A stretch of 64,000 bases of DNA from Pseudisothecium myosuroides (lineage: Eukaryota; Streptophyta; Bryopsida; Hypnales; Lembophyllaceae): positions 23,498,245 through 23,562,244 of the forward strand of contig OX637289.1 of assembly GCA_951799445.1 (NCBI GenBank). Reading direction: 5' to 3'. The notes under the pieces were generated by a model that did not search any database, was not told where the DNA came from, and saw only the letters and a program-made list of their open reading frames with translations. A program made the translations under genes and the position numbers. The stretch's first letter is position 1. Each line of letters begins with the position of its first letter. Shown piece after piece: positions 1 to 10,984 of this stretch.

Positions 1-147
1 TGCCAAAGAAATAGGTTAGGGAAGCACTTACCCCTTGTTGTGCGGATGTTTGGCCAAAAGTACTTTTCACTTGAGGATTTCCCTTACAAGGACACCATTC
101 AATCTTGGAAAAGTGCTGCTGCGTTTGGCCGGCAAGGGGATGTCTGA
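1..147 (+). CDS. C-terminal end of an unidentified protein (partial)
   Basis: Frame +1 is open from the first base of the window to a TGA at 145-147, giving 48 residues with ordinary protein composition (it includes FGQKYFSLEDFPYKDTIQSW). The window edge cuts off the rest, so it may be the final exon of a longer + strand gene. I do not recognise the family. It could also be a chance open frame, but the aromatic/charged pattern and normal codon use over 48 codons favour real coding sequence. A further exon-like stretch follows an AG at about 377, but nothing supports joining it. Confidence 0.4.
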   Translation, partial: CQRNRLGKHLPLVVRMFGQKYFSLEDFPYKDTIQSWKSAAAFGRQGDV

Positions 148-1189
148 ACCATAGCAGCAGCACAAGTATCCTCCCAATAGAAATTTTTTTCCTTAGTTTT
201 CATGAGAATAGGCTTTCCTTGCAACTCAAGTTTTTTTTGACACAAGAAACAACGGTTCCTGCTGCGTGACACTGCTGCGACTGAGGCGTGACACTGGAGG
301 AGTATGGGAGCCTTGGCGTTGTTTCTAACTGTTTTTCCTAACCCTCTAATGTGTCTTGTTTGTCTTGTGATGTGCAGAACATTGACACTGCAATTGGGCA
401 GTCTAGAAGGGTTCAAATCCCTTGTCAATGAAATGCAAATTTCTGAATACTATTCCTCAGAAGATGTAAACTTGTTTTGCCTCTATAAGGATGTATCAAT
501 TTTATTGAATACTGTTGTTCAAATCTATTCAATTCTATTGTTCAAGTGTACTGTATCATTGTTCAAGTGCATTGTATCATTGATTCAACAACTTGTATGC
601 AACAACTTCTGCCTTTGAAAAAGAAAATCGCCATTAAACAATCTTTTGTTCTTCCACTTAGCAATTCCGCCATATGCAATACCAAAAAATAGCTTCCAGT
701 CTTGCACAGACTTTTACACCACGTAGCCACTTCCAGTCTACCAAAAAAAAAAAATTATATAAAATTCAACATTTGAAATTCAAAATTATCTCCCTGTTTT
801 CACCAACAGAAGGACGGGTCGCGGAGATAGCTCCTCCTAGGGCACGGTAATAGCCGGTTGGCGAATAAGGCCATTTAGGTTCTGGGATCGCTGCCCGGGG
901 TAAAATGGAACGGAAGCTTTCATCCTCCGTCCCCTTCGTCTTCGTCCGTCCGTCGTCTTCGTTCGTTCCTCCTTCCCTGTCCACTTGTCCCGCGGACTGT
1001 TCGTTCTCCCGCCTCGCAAAATCCTGACAGACACAACCAATTTTTTTTGACTCCAGTAAGCTGCTCGTAACAATGGCGACGGACAACACTCAGAGTCGTC
1101 AACCCATAATAGCGCACGATGCCAATCTCCAATCCTCTCCAGTTTTCCCGCCGCCGAATCGACTACAGTAGCATCGGCTGGCTGGAATC
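148..1189. other. intergenic: 3' flank of the first gene and promoter of the MORC gene
   Basis: No supportable coding sequence. 148-620 is probably the 3' UTR or flank of the upstream gene; it contains short T-rich direct repeats (ttcaagtg... at 541-570). 770-1190 is GC-richer than its surroundings and is likely the upstream promoter region of the MORC gene. Confidence 0.4.
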
Positions 1190-1195
1190 TATAAA
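1190..1195 (+). promoter_or_regulatory. putative TATA box of the MORC gene
   Basis: TATAAA preceded by GC-rich sequence and followed about 30 bases on by an A/C-rich stretch suited to a transcription start near 1220. This would give a leader of roughly 1.1 kb before the ATG at 2349, from which an intron (1974-2262) can be removed. Inferred from spacing and motif only. Confidence 0.45.
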
Positions 1196-1927
1196 GACAG
1201 GCCGTCAAGTGCGGCACACAAACACACACAACTGCGGTTTCCGGCTTTCAGCATCTCTTACTTTCCTCCTCACACCACACGTTGTTTCGTCACGTTTCCT
1301 TCTGCAGCAGTGATGGAGTTCTGGTGTAGTGGTGAAAGAGGAGTTTGGTGAGAGCTCGAAATTTCAGAGTTAGGGTTCCTGATGAAGCGAGAGCTTCTCA
1401 TATAGTCCTGTGGTTGTGCGCAGCTGACAGAAAATTCTCCCGAGAAAGTAGCGTTCCAATTGTTTATCCGGGTTGGGTTGTGAGTTGACAGAGAAAATGC
1501 TCCCGAGAAAATAGCGTTTCAGTTTGTTATCCGGGTTGGGTTGGGTTGAGTTGGCAGAGACGACGGAGTTTGTGTGAATTGAGTATTGTCGATTTTTGGA
1601 GATGAGAACCTTGAAGGTGTTTCGTGGAGGGGGTTGTTGCGAGAGTTGAGGTTGTTGGGTTTGTTCGGATTTGGAATCTTGTCAGGTTTTTTTTCCTGGT
1701 CGCGGTTTCTTGATTTTTTTTTTCGTGGCGTCGTGCCGCCTGCTGTTTCTTCGAGAGAGAGAGAATTGGAGGGATGGAGAATCGGATTAGTAGTAGCATT
1801 GTGGTAGCGAGACTGCTGCATTACAGTGTCTGGGGTTCGTGACGAGTGTCTTTCTATTTTCAGGAGCTAGCTTTTTAGAGTAATCCTATTTCTCCGGGAG
1901 CTTGAGAAAAAACAATTCTGGAAAAGG

Positions 1928-2339
1928 ATGCGGTGCGTGGTCTTGGAGTCTGCATGGATTAACGTGGAAGAAGGTAAGGTGTTTGCATTTACTGCAGCTG
2001 CGATTCTCGGTTGTTTTAGGTTTTCTTCCTGATGGTGGTTCTTTTACAGTAGTTATTCCCTTACGTCGTGCCGCCTGCTCAGGATTGACTTTTTTTTTCT
2101 TTTGGTAGATATTCGAGAATTGGATTAATTGGAAACTTTGCTTAACTTAGTAGGTAGCGTTGTGAGAATGAGACTGCTCGCATAAAGTATGGGAAACCCG
2201 TTACGAGAGTGCTGTGTTTTTTGCAGTAGCTAGCTTTAGAAATTAATTCCAGGTTTCTTCAGGTGCGAGGAGATACCAGAGGAAGGGAGGGAGGCCGAAT
2301 GCAAAGGAGGATCTGAAGTGGCGTTTGATAGCTTTTTAA
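1928..2339 (+). other. possible spliced upstream ORF in the MORC leader
   Basis: An ATG at 1928 reads 15 codons to a good donor (AAG|GTAAGG, intron from 1974). Joining to the acceptor CAG at 2260-2262 keeps the frame open and ends at TAA 2337-2339, 40 residues in all, rich in Arg and Lys. The stop is in the same frame as the main ATG at 2349, only 9 bases further on. If the leader is spliced this way, ribosomes would finish this short peptide just before the MORC start, which could lower or regulate its translation. The splice and the translation are both inferred. Confidence 0.3.
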
Positions 2340-2348
2340 AGATTCGTC

Positions 2349-5300
2349 ATGTTTCAACCTCACGCGGCGTTGGCCATGACTGCCCCGCCCAGAGCAGCAG
2401 TTTGGAAAGGAGCAATGTATCACAATGGCAAGATTATCAATTGTGTGGAATGCGTGGATCCGCCTATTTCACTGTAAGTGCATGTTATGCTCTACTCCGT
2501 TTTGTGGAGTTTCTTTTGTGAGAGTTTTAGGGTTTTGTACTTATTGTCGTAGTGCAACCAATTTTGCAGGCCAGAAGAAGTGCTACTGGAGCTGAAGTTT
2601 AAAGAGTATCTGCTTTTCGACTCCACGGGTATGAAAAGGTTTATGTTGAAGCCGCTGGGAATCTCTGCCAGGTTTGTTCATAAGTGGAAGGAGTTTCTTG
2701 GGTATATACTTGACTCAGCGAAGGTGGCAGTGATCAAGTTGGATGAGTGGGAGCTTTTTATCCCACCTCCAACTTGTACTCCTTCGGCGACTACTTGTAT
2801 CAATGTTTATTACCGGCCGAAACCGGCAGCTCCAGCCGCATGGAACCACAACTCTGCCAATGTTGGATATTCGTCTCAAACTCAAGGTGAGCATCTATCT
2901 CTGTCCAAGTGCAATTTCTTTTGTGATTAGGTGCTTAGTCTGTATCCCTAAACCTCTTGGGGAGTTTGTTTGCACGAATTTGGCATAACATTCTTGAGGA
3001 TCTGCCTGAACACCTTTGGGATCTATGAACAGTGAGCCAAGAAAAGGATGCACGTTGTTGTAGGTGCAATTGGGTCCAGAACATCAAGTTTATGGTTGAT
3101 ACCCTGCTGAACTGAAGTGTCCTGCCACAAGCATGTGATTATTGTAATGAAGCATCATGAACTAAATTAAGAGGGTGGTTTGTCTTCTGAGGAACGCATG
3201 TGGGGTGATATTGCTCTGATTCAGGCCCGCGAGTGAAAGTGGAGAGTGTTCCTCGTTCTGGAACCCATGTGCACCCAAGCCACCTGGAAACACTGGAACA
3301 GATGCATGCCGCTTGGGTATTTGGAGCAGTTGCAGAGCTCATTGATAATTCTCGTGATGCTAAGGCGACACGGTAGGGTTTGAGTAATGTGTTCTCTGTA
3401 TTCCTTTTCCTCTCATTCTCCTGTTTTCATAGTCGTCCCCTTTTGTGATTTCTCAGTCCCCTTTTGTGATTTCTCAGCATCAGTATACCTGCCTGTGACT
3501 TCCTTGCCTTCACTTTTGACATTTTTGTAGATGTTCACTGGGTTTGGATTGGTTGGCTGTGATTTTGCAGTGTTGATATATTGATTGAGGAAATGATGTT
3601 AGAAGGAAATGGAACTATCCCCGTACTTCAGGTACTTGACAATGGGCGTGGTATGGATCACGCCGAAATTGTTAAAATGTTGTCATTTGGTCACAAAAGA
3701 CCGGAGGAGTGTGATGCGGAACAGATTGGGCACTTTGGAGTTGGGTTTAAGGTATGCAATTGAATAAACCTACATTCGTTTTATTAATCGCAAGGGGTTG
3801 TGCAAGCCACTTCATGAATATTCAGTATTTAGTTGTGTTGTTGGTTGTCAGTTTCTCTGCGTGAAAGAAGAACCTTTTTGAAGTCCCTATTATTGAGTAG
3901 GGGCAGATTAATCCCCGAACTATTCCATTTTAGGCGTGCTGTTGATTTATTCTTCACGTGCACTGACGTCCTTAAAAATGCTTGGAGTTTGAATGTCTCA
4001 TTGGGTTTTGACCCTGATTGGTTTTGCAATGTGCAGACCGGTGCAATGAGAATTGGCAAAGATGCTGTCATTCTTACGCAAACTAAAGACACGTGTTCTA
4101 TGGGTTTTCTTTCCAAATCGTTCAATTCTAGTCTTGAGGTTCGTTCTTTGTTGAATGTCTCATGTTTTTCTTGATTCTTTCGCTGTTTCCTTCAGTATGA
4201 AATGCTTCATGCTGTTAACGATCAGTTTCATGCTCTCAACGACCAGCAATCAATTCTCATGTTTCTTTTTCCCATTCAGGAACTAGAAGTCCCAATCATA
4301 ACCTACAAGAGGTTTGCAAGCGGGCAAATGGCTCTGGATGAGAGTGTGTGTACCAAATCAGACGAAGAAAAATGCAAGACAGCTGTTGCAAAGTATTCGC
4401 CTTTCAAGAACGACTTGAGTATTGGAGCTCAGTTTGCTAAAATTGAGAGCACAGGCACTCGCCTTTTTGTATACAATTTGGAGCAATGGGACGGCAAGTG
4501 CATCTTTGAATGGACAACAAACGAAGCTCATGGGAGTGAAGCCAAAGTTGAGAAAAAGACTCAGACTGATATCTACATACGTTCACGTCGCGTTCGAGTT
4601 CGAGCTGGGCAGACCAGTAAGCAGGTGCGAGGCTCTTTATTTTTTCTCTGTTTTGATAACTATATCTTAAGCTATGTTCTAAATCATTTGTGGCTGCATG
4701 GGCTCTACTGTGACCATCAAGCTGAAGGAGGCCAAATTTTTCTTCTATGTTTGAATGACATCTTGCATATAGGCATGTCATTGGTCATTGTATAGGATGA
4801 CGGAGTGCATGCAAATTAATCATGCCTCTATACATACATGTAGTGGTTCGCTGAAATGAGAAATTGACAAACGATTGTTTTTTGTTCCAGGTTCCACTTG
4901 ACTTCTCATTGAGGTCATACACCGAGGTCCTATTTTTGGTCCCCAGCATGAAGATCTTCTTGCAAGGAACTCCAGTATGAATTTAACGACCATTCACTGA
5001 ATTTGATGACAGTTGCAAGCTATTCATTTGCACTTTGATGACAGTTGCACTCTACTTTGTACCAGCATGTATTTCTGCAAGAGTAGTATTTCTGTAAATA
5101 TGAAGGTCATGTTGCGTTCTAAATATTTTAATGAAATTTTTTAGGTGGTTTCAAGAAATTTGGCCAAGAATATACTGAACATGAAGAAGTTCGAGTATCC
5201 TTTTATTCATGAAAAGGATCCGAAGAAGAACAAGATGATTCCTCTAACCCTTGGGAAACGACAAGCGGAATACAACCGTGGGAACTGCGGGATCTTTCTT

Positions 5301-7151
5301 TACTGGCATGGACGGCTTATTGAGGTTTCTCTATCTCCTAGTGTCAATAATCCTTTTTCACAACATATGATAGTTTCTCTCTTTCGTTCATGGTAGGCAC
5401 TCGGTTGATGATGTTTTTATTGAAGAGTTGGAATGGATGATCTTGTGTGCAGGCTTACAAGAGAGTGGGGGCGATGGTGCACAGTGCTGACATTGGTCGT
5501 GGAGTTATTGGAGTCATGGATGTCACTGACATAATGGTATCCACTTTTATAAGTATCTTATTGGGGATATTTATGTTTCACAGGATTCTTTCTGAATGTC
5601 AGTTTGTTCTACAATGTTGAGAAGTTGCCCTTTTGCTCAGTTTTCTTTGGGGTTATGGATTCCGTTTCACCAAAGTTTTGTTTTTCGATGGTCTACTTTG
5701 GCATTACCATATTTTATGTCATTTTTTTTTATTTCGTTATTGTATTCCAAAAAAACTCTTTAGAAATTGTGGAACTTCGTTATGGTGGCAGGATTTTGGT
5801 AATGGGAAAGTGGGAGTGCTGAATAACAAGCAAGGGTTCACTGATAGTGATAGATTCTCAAAATTGGAAAGGTGGTTGGAGGAGTCCTTTTGCGAATACT
5901 GGGATGATAATTACGATAAGTTTGGACTGGTTGGCCATGATCTCCTACTTCTAGACAATTGATGTTGCATTTGGTTGCGTTCCTGTTGGTATCATTGTTA
6001 GCTCGTTTGTATGCTTTAGTCCATTCAATAGAAAAATACAAGCGGCATTTGAGGAGAACTTTATGGGGACGCCTTGAACAGGTTCGAAATTCTTATAAGT
6101 GTTTGGTTTTGATTGTGCAGTTTCAGAAGGAGGACTTAAAGAAGGGTGAAAAGCTTGAAAAAGATTCGGAATGGGTTCAGTGCCAAAAGTGCGAAAAGTG
6201 GCGGGAGCTTCCCGAAGGCTGTTGTGCTGATAGCCTTATTGGTGCCTGGTGAGTGTCTCACAGCAAATCTGCATTCTTGCATGGGCTTATTAAATTGATG
6301 TACATTTAGTTGCTCTAGTATTATGCTTGGTTGAGATCGATGAGATGTTGCCATCACAGAACCGTCTTTGCTTTCAGGTTTTGTTACATGAAACCCTTCG
6401 AAGGAAATTGTTCAGTCCCGGAGGTGAAGAAGGAGCATGTTGTCACAGTGGGATTAAACCGTGATGGTAACAAGAAGGTGGCCTTGGTGATGGTGACAAA
6501 TGGATCGGTCGAGAACCCAGCGCCTTTTAAGACAGGTATACCACCAGCATTTCTTGAATTTTTCTAGAATTACCGTACTGAACTAATGACAGCTAGCATT
6601 CTTGCAACCGTGTCTTTTCAGCCACAGTTGAGTTCTGAAACTTAACAGGTTTGGGCCAAGTCTTAGTTCATGGCATTGGCTGCCCCTCTCGGAAATAACA
6701 CCTTCTACGTTTGAATGGGTTTGAATGGGTTTGTTTAATTAATTTTTATACAATTGAAAATGGTTTGCACGCTACATGGTCGAAGGATTAAAGCATGCAA
6801 ATGTATGTACACTATCCTTGAACCGTGAGTTGCATTTTACAATGTATCTCAGGAAAACACCGTCCAGCAATAACAACCTAAAAGAAACTCAATTTCTCAG
6901 AAGTCACTTGTTTGGATGACACTTTCAATGTGCATGGGTGAGGTTTCAGCCCTACTTTCTGCGTATCTTGAGAGTCATGGTAGTGTTCCGTATGATGTTG
7001 AGAATCTCAAAAGCTGATTATTTTTTGTGTTTCAGAATCATCAAGCAGCAGTCTCGACATGGGAGCTGGAAGAAGCTTTCAGCGCCTGAAGCGTTTGAAT
7101 CAAGGCCCCAAGATCATACATAGTGAGCCGAAAAGGAACAAGCAGTCTTGA
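2349..7151 (+). CDS. MORC-type GHKL ATPase with CW zinc finger (14 exons)
   Basis: MORC ATPases clamp DNA and act in chromatin compaction and gene silencing in the nucleus. Exons: 2349-2473, 2570-2886, 3225-3372, 3571-3751, 4037-4138, 4280-4624, 4891-4974, 5145-5324, 5453-5536, 5792-5929, 6032-6081, 6121-6248, 6378-6535, 7036-7151; about 718 residues. The first ATG after an in-frame stop is at 2349. Residues 1-145 form an N-terminal region I do not recognise. The Bergerat ATP fold follows: ELIDNSRDA (about 185-193), DNGRGM (about 220) and GHFGVGFK (250-257). The S5-like transducer lies at about 290-520. The CW finger (WVQCQKCEKWRELP...WFCY...C, exons 12-13) is at about 600-645. The tail is basic. 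All junctions keep frame except exon 10/11: the only GT (5930) is phase 0, while the natural acceptors before 6032 need phase 1. That link needs cDNA. Bases 6536-7035 are taken as intron. Confidence 0.88.
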
Positions 7152-9135
7152 GATGTCACATTTGTAATTTTGTATTATATCTGTGACGAAATTGGGTTTT
7201 GAGGAACCAAAGGATGGTCCGTTTGGGGATACTTTCAACCCACAGTTTTGTTTCTCTTCTTAGAGTTAGCGCAGTTGTACAAGAAAGAAGAGGTTTTGTA
7301 AATATGAGGATAGATTTAGAAGGATGCCACGACATTGTGATGTGTGAGACGGAGCTTTTTCAATCTACCAGTTTCCCATGCCCCATGATGTCTATTGTAA
7401 GCGGAGACTTTGGATCCACAGTTCTAGAAATTGGTAGAGATGGTTGGGTATGGAACCCAAAAGAAATAGGGGAATGTGTTGCCTTACTAGGAACTTGGCG
7501 TTTGGCCAGCATGACTGGATTCATTAGACTCTTGAATTGGTCAAAAATTTCCACATGTCATTTTGGATTGGTTTGGGGTGACCTGGAGCTCTCAAAATTT
7601 GACGAAGAAATTCAATTTCATCTGAAACAAACCCTCAGGCACTACAAATTCTCACACTAAAATTCTTTTCTTTTCTTTTTATTTCAAAAACTGCAAGAAA
7701 CATAAAGAGTGGACAAGGAAATCTGGTGACTGATTGAATTGCTGCAGCAACCTCCAAAACATCTTGCTCCATTCATCGTAATCATTTATCAAGTACATTT
7801 AAAGGCCTAGGGGTACACACTTAAATTGCCACTTACTGCAATTGAGTAAAGACTGACTAGAATTTGGACCAAGGGAAAAAATGTGTTTTTTAGTCAACTA
7901 GAAGTGAAAGCATGCAAAATGGAAGTAGAGAACTTGCCCATAAATAGAGAGATATTCACTTCATTTGCGGTGAAGACCAATAAATTGATAAGAAGATTAT
8001 ATATATGTTGAAAGGGAAAAAATGAGTAAACAAAATTGTGGATTCCCAAATGTCACATGTTCAAACGCATCCTATACTGACGGTTTACCATGCCTTCCTC
8101 CACCAGTGATGCTCATACTCTAGGTGCTGATATTTAGGCAGGGCTAATAATGGGTTCTAATGCCTTAAAGAAAAATGGTAACTTTCATTATAAATCTCCA
8201 GTTGCTACCTTCTCTTCACTGGAATTACATTCTGCAACAGCACAAATGAAATTTATTCAATACAGAAACACGTTCAAATTTAACACACCCGACAAAAGCA
8301 CAAATGAATTCTTTCAACAAAAAAAATTGTCCTCATATTGAACACAACAGCCAAAACAACGCATAAGGAGATTAGTATACCTCATCCAGCGCTTCTTTAG
8401 GTTTTAGGTTCTGAGGAATGCCTGCAATTCGGAGTCAGAGCGTCCAGTTTCAGCTCCATTTGTTGGCCCAATTCAGTTCGTGTTTCTCAGGTCCCGTACC
8501 TTTCCGCTTCTCCTAATACTGCCAAGGAGCCTGAGGCTTCAAGCATATGGCAGAAGACACTCAACTATACACTGAAAATCCATGCACATCACGACCATAT
8601 GTGCAAACTATAAGCGCACTATCTTCACCTGCATGCACACAAAGTAAGGTCAGTTCTTGCAAATGAAAATTCTTCTCACGTCCACAGACCTAAACACACC
8701 AAGAACTGGAGGATGTATGGAGAATTTATAGAAAATCTTTACGACATCATTTAACGTTTAGTTCAGATAGGAACAAACCACAACAAATTTGCTTACTCAA
8801 TCTTCTTGTGCTCTGTCATTTCAATATGCCTGGGTTTTTTCACGTAAATTAGACACACTCTTAATGCCGAACAGAAGTAGTTAATAACCGTAAACCCTAA
8901 ACCCTGCAAAAGTACTGAGCAAATGTACCTCAAAACCGCACAGCAGGGAGATTTGACATATCTATAAGGTATTGAAGGTATTAAACCTGAAGTAGAGGAA
9001 TACACATGTAATCATAGTACAAAGACGAAGTGGGTGAACAGGTGACCAGATGTTGATAAAGAACCAATATGTCAAGAATCATTTTTTTCAGGAAATGCAT
9101 TTTCTAAACAAGAGCAAAATAAGCAATTTTCTGAA
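7152..9135. other. MORC 3' flank and EIF1AD 3' flank; no firm gene
   Basis: 7199-7660 is open on the + strand (TTG start, 153 codons) but matches nothing I know and lies directly behind the MORC stop, so I read it as 3' UTR. 7660-8340 is AT-rich with nothing recognisable. On the minus strand, 8378-8418 and 8497-8527 look like small exons (AG before, GT after), and 8608-8628 follows a good acceptor and would end the EIF1AD protein with six residues and a stop. These may be downstream exons or spliced 3' UTR of the EIF1AD-like gene. Confidence 0.35.
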
Positions 9136-9714
9136 CTACGTGAGAGGAGGCCTGCTTTTGCCTACCTCATCGTCGCTACTATCATCTGATTCCGCACACT
9201 CATACGTGCTCATAGCATGTTGCCGATTAGAATTCGCCTCAAGCGGCGGCAACCCGTCCTCATCCTCATCCTCATCATCTTCACTACCAATACAAGCATC
9301 CTCTTCCCCTAACTCCTCTGTTTTCAAGGTTTCAGTTTCGCCATCCATCGCATCCTCGAAAACTAATCTCTCATCCTTAAAAGACTCAGGCCACCAGGAA
9401 ACCGACTTGCGAAGTGCCCGCACTTGATTCTCCAGCAAGACCCGAGAGATAGTGCCTGTAACCTTGTTTCCAGCCTCCATGGCCTTCTCCCTGTCCGCCT
9501 CATCCACAATCACGATGGTCCCCGTCTTAATCCAAATCGTCTTCTGGAACTTCGCGGGGAGTAAACACAGAGTGGAATCACCCGCCGCGTTCTCCGCTTC
9601 CACGATGTTGCCGCCGCGCAATCCCACGACGCGCATCAACACGTGCCCGGGTCCGGGCTCCTCCACCCCGTGCTCCAAGGCCTCCCGCTTCAAATTCTTC
9701 CTGCCGGCTTTCAT
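9136..9714 (-). CDS. EIF1AD: EIF1AD-like RNA-binding protein (S1/IF1 OB-fold)
   Basis: The ATG at 9714 opens with MKAGRKNLKR, the conserved start of plant and animal EIF1AD-like proteins. These are relatives of initiation factor 1A thought to bind RNA and found largely in the nucleus. Residues about 18-95 fit the S1/IF1 OB-fold, including RVVGLRGGNIVEAENAAGD and LLPAKFQKTIWIKTGTIVIV. The rest is an acidic tail with the family's DGLPPLEANSNR motif and runs of Glu, Asp and Ser. The open frame ends at 9136, but GATGAG|GTAGGC at 9165/9166 is a good donor, so coding in this exon probably stops at 9166 and the last few residues come from a downstream exon that is not resolved (8608-8628 is one candidate). 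It is transcribed divergently from the UBA gene. Confidence 0.85.
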   Translation of the reverse strand: MKAGRKNLKREALEHGVEEPGPGHVLMRVVGLRGGNIVEAENAAGDSTLCLLPAKFQKTIWIKTGTIVIVDEADREKAMEAGNKVTGTISRVLLENQVRALRKSVSWWPESFKDERLVFEDAMDGETETLKTEELGEEDACIGSEDDEDEDEDGLPPLEANSNRQHAMSTYECAESDDSSDDEVGKSRPPLT

Positions 9715-10984
9715 TATACTCCCTCACAATTCACAACTGCGCAAGAGAAATGCGGAAGAGAATGCGCAAAACAAACAGCAAAACAAACAGCAAAACAAAC
9801 AGGGAAAATGAAGCTGCTCCAAACCCTAATCCCCAAAAACTTCTGCAAAAAACGACGCTCCCTCTGTTACAAAAACTACAGTAGAAGTCTAGACTCCTTC
9901 TAAGCTTGAGTGCCTTCCCAACTACCAGACACCATTTCTAATATTAAAATTTATAAAAAAAAATTAGATTATTAAGGAAAAAATAAGAATGCATTTCAGG
10001 CAATATAGTACTTGCATTAAAAGGATCAAATTCTAAAATTTTCTCAATATGTCAAAAAATTCTAGTATTTGTATACCCTTAGCTAGGGTCAGATTCGTTA
10101 AAAAGTAATTCAAAATATAATTAAATATGGCATCTAATGAAATTTTCAGAAATTATAACCTAGCATAATTGAATAGTGTAGAAAATAGTAATGAAAATAA
10201 TATTAATCCTCAAAAAAACTACAAAGCCAAAGCCATGAATACCAGTGAAACCGTCAGTATTAGTAAAGCCCTAATCCTAAGTACCAATAAAGTTGAGACT
10301 ACCACTAAAGGTCATGGAATATTTTGAACCGTACTAAAGGTCACAAAATATTCTTAGCCTTGTAAAATGAGTTTCTAAAAATTCTAAATTGAGTTAATGA
10401 AAGAATATTCATCCAAAAAAGAAATGATTTCATATGGAATCTAACAAATATGACCTAAAAGTACGGTACTATATATTTAGTAAACTACATTATTAGTAAA
10501 AATTCTAGTAATTTTTTACTAATAACTAAACTAAGTTTTTTTTTCTTTTACTTTAAACTTTAAAGTAAAAGAGAAAAAAAAAAAAACTTAAAGTGGCTGC
10601 GGCGAACAAAAGCCTCGCAACCTTCTGGCCGCCCGATCTCCCAGACACACAGGACCGTCGATTTCAATCACGTTCTCCAAGTTCCCGGTTCCCAAGTTCC
10701 CGGTTCCCCGAGTTCTCGGGCTTGGGCAACAAATGGAGGATCTCCAGGCACGTAGGTTTTGTTTCGATGCTTCTTCAGTTGTCTGATTCCGGTCTTTGGA
10801 TTTCCTGGTGAGAATTTGGAGCTTGCTTGAGAGTTTTCGATCTCCTTTGCTGGTGCTTCATTGAGAGATATTGAATTGATTTGCCTCCTGGATTTCGCGA
10901 GCTTCAATTCTGAGGCGCCCCGTGAATTAGGGTTTGGAGGTCTTCGACGAGGTCTTCGACGGGCTGGGGATTACAGAAGAGAGG
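9715..10984. other. divergent intergenic region between the EIF1AD-like and UBA genes
   Basis: About 1.27 kb separates the two start codons and should hold both promoters. The EIF1AD leader side has a 12-bp unit (gcaaaacaaaca) repeated three times at 9765-9801. 9910-10580 is very AT-rich with no features I can name. 10590-10984 is GC-richer and is likely the 5' UTR of the UBA gene, with a short repeat of the ttcccggttcccaag type at 10678-10708. Confidence 0.5.

Noticed and set aside
380..432. gaagggttcaaatcccttg, resembling a tRNA T-arm
   Set aside because: No matching acceptor stem, D-arm or anticodon arm could be fitted upstream.
7199..7660. 153-codon open frame after the MORC stop
   Set aside because: Starts at TTG, has no recognisable domain, and sits where the MORC 3' UTR is expected.
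8890..8910. aaaccctaaaccctg, like plant telomere repeat
   Set aside because: Only two units; such short telo-box motifs are common near plant promoters.
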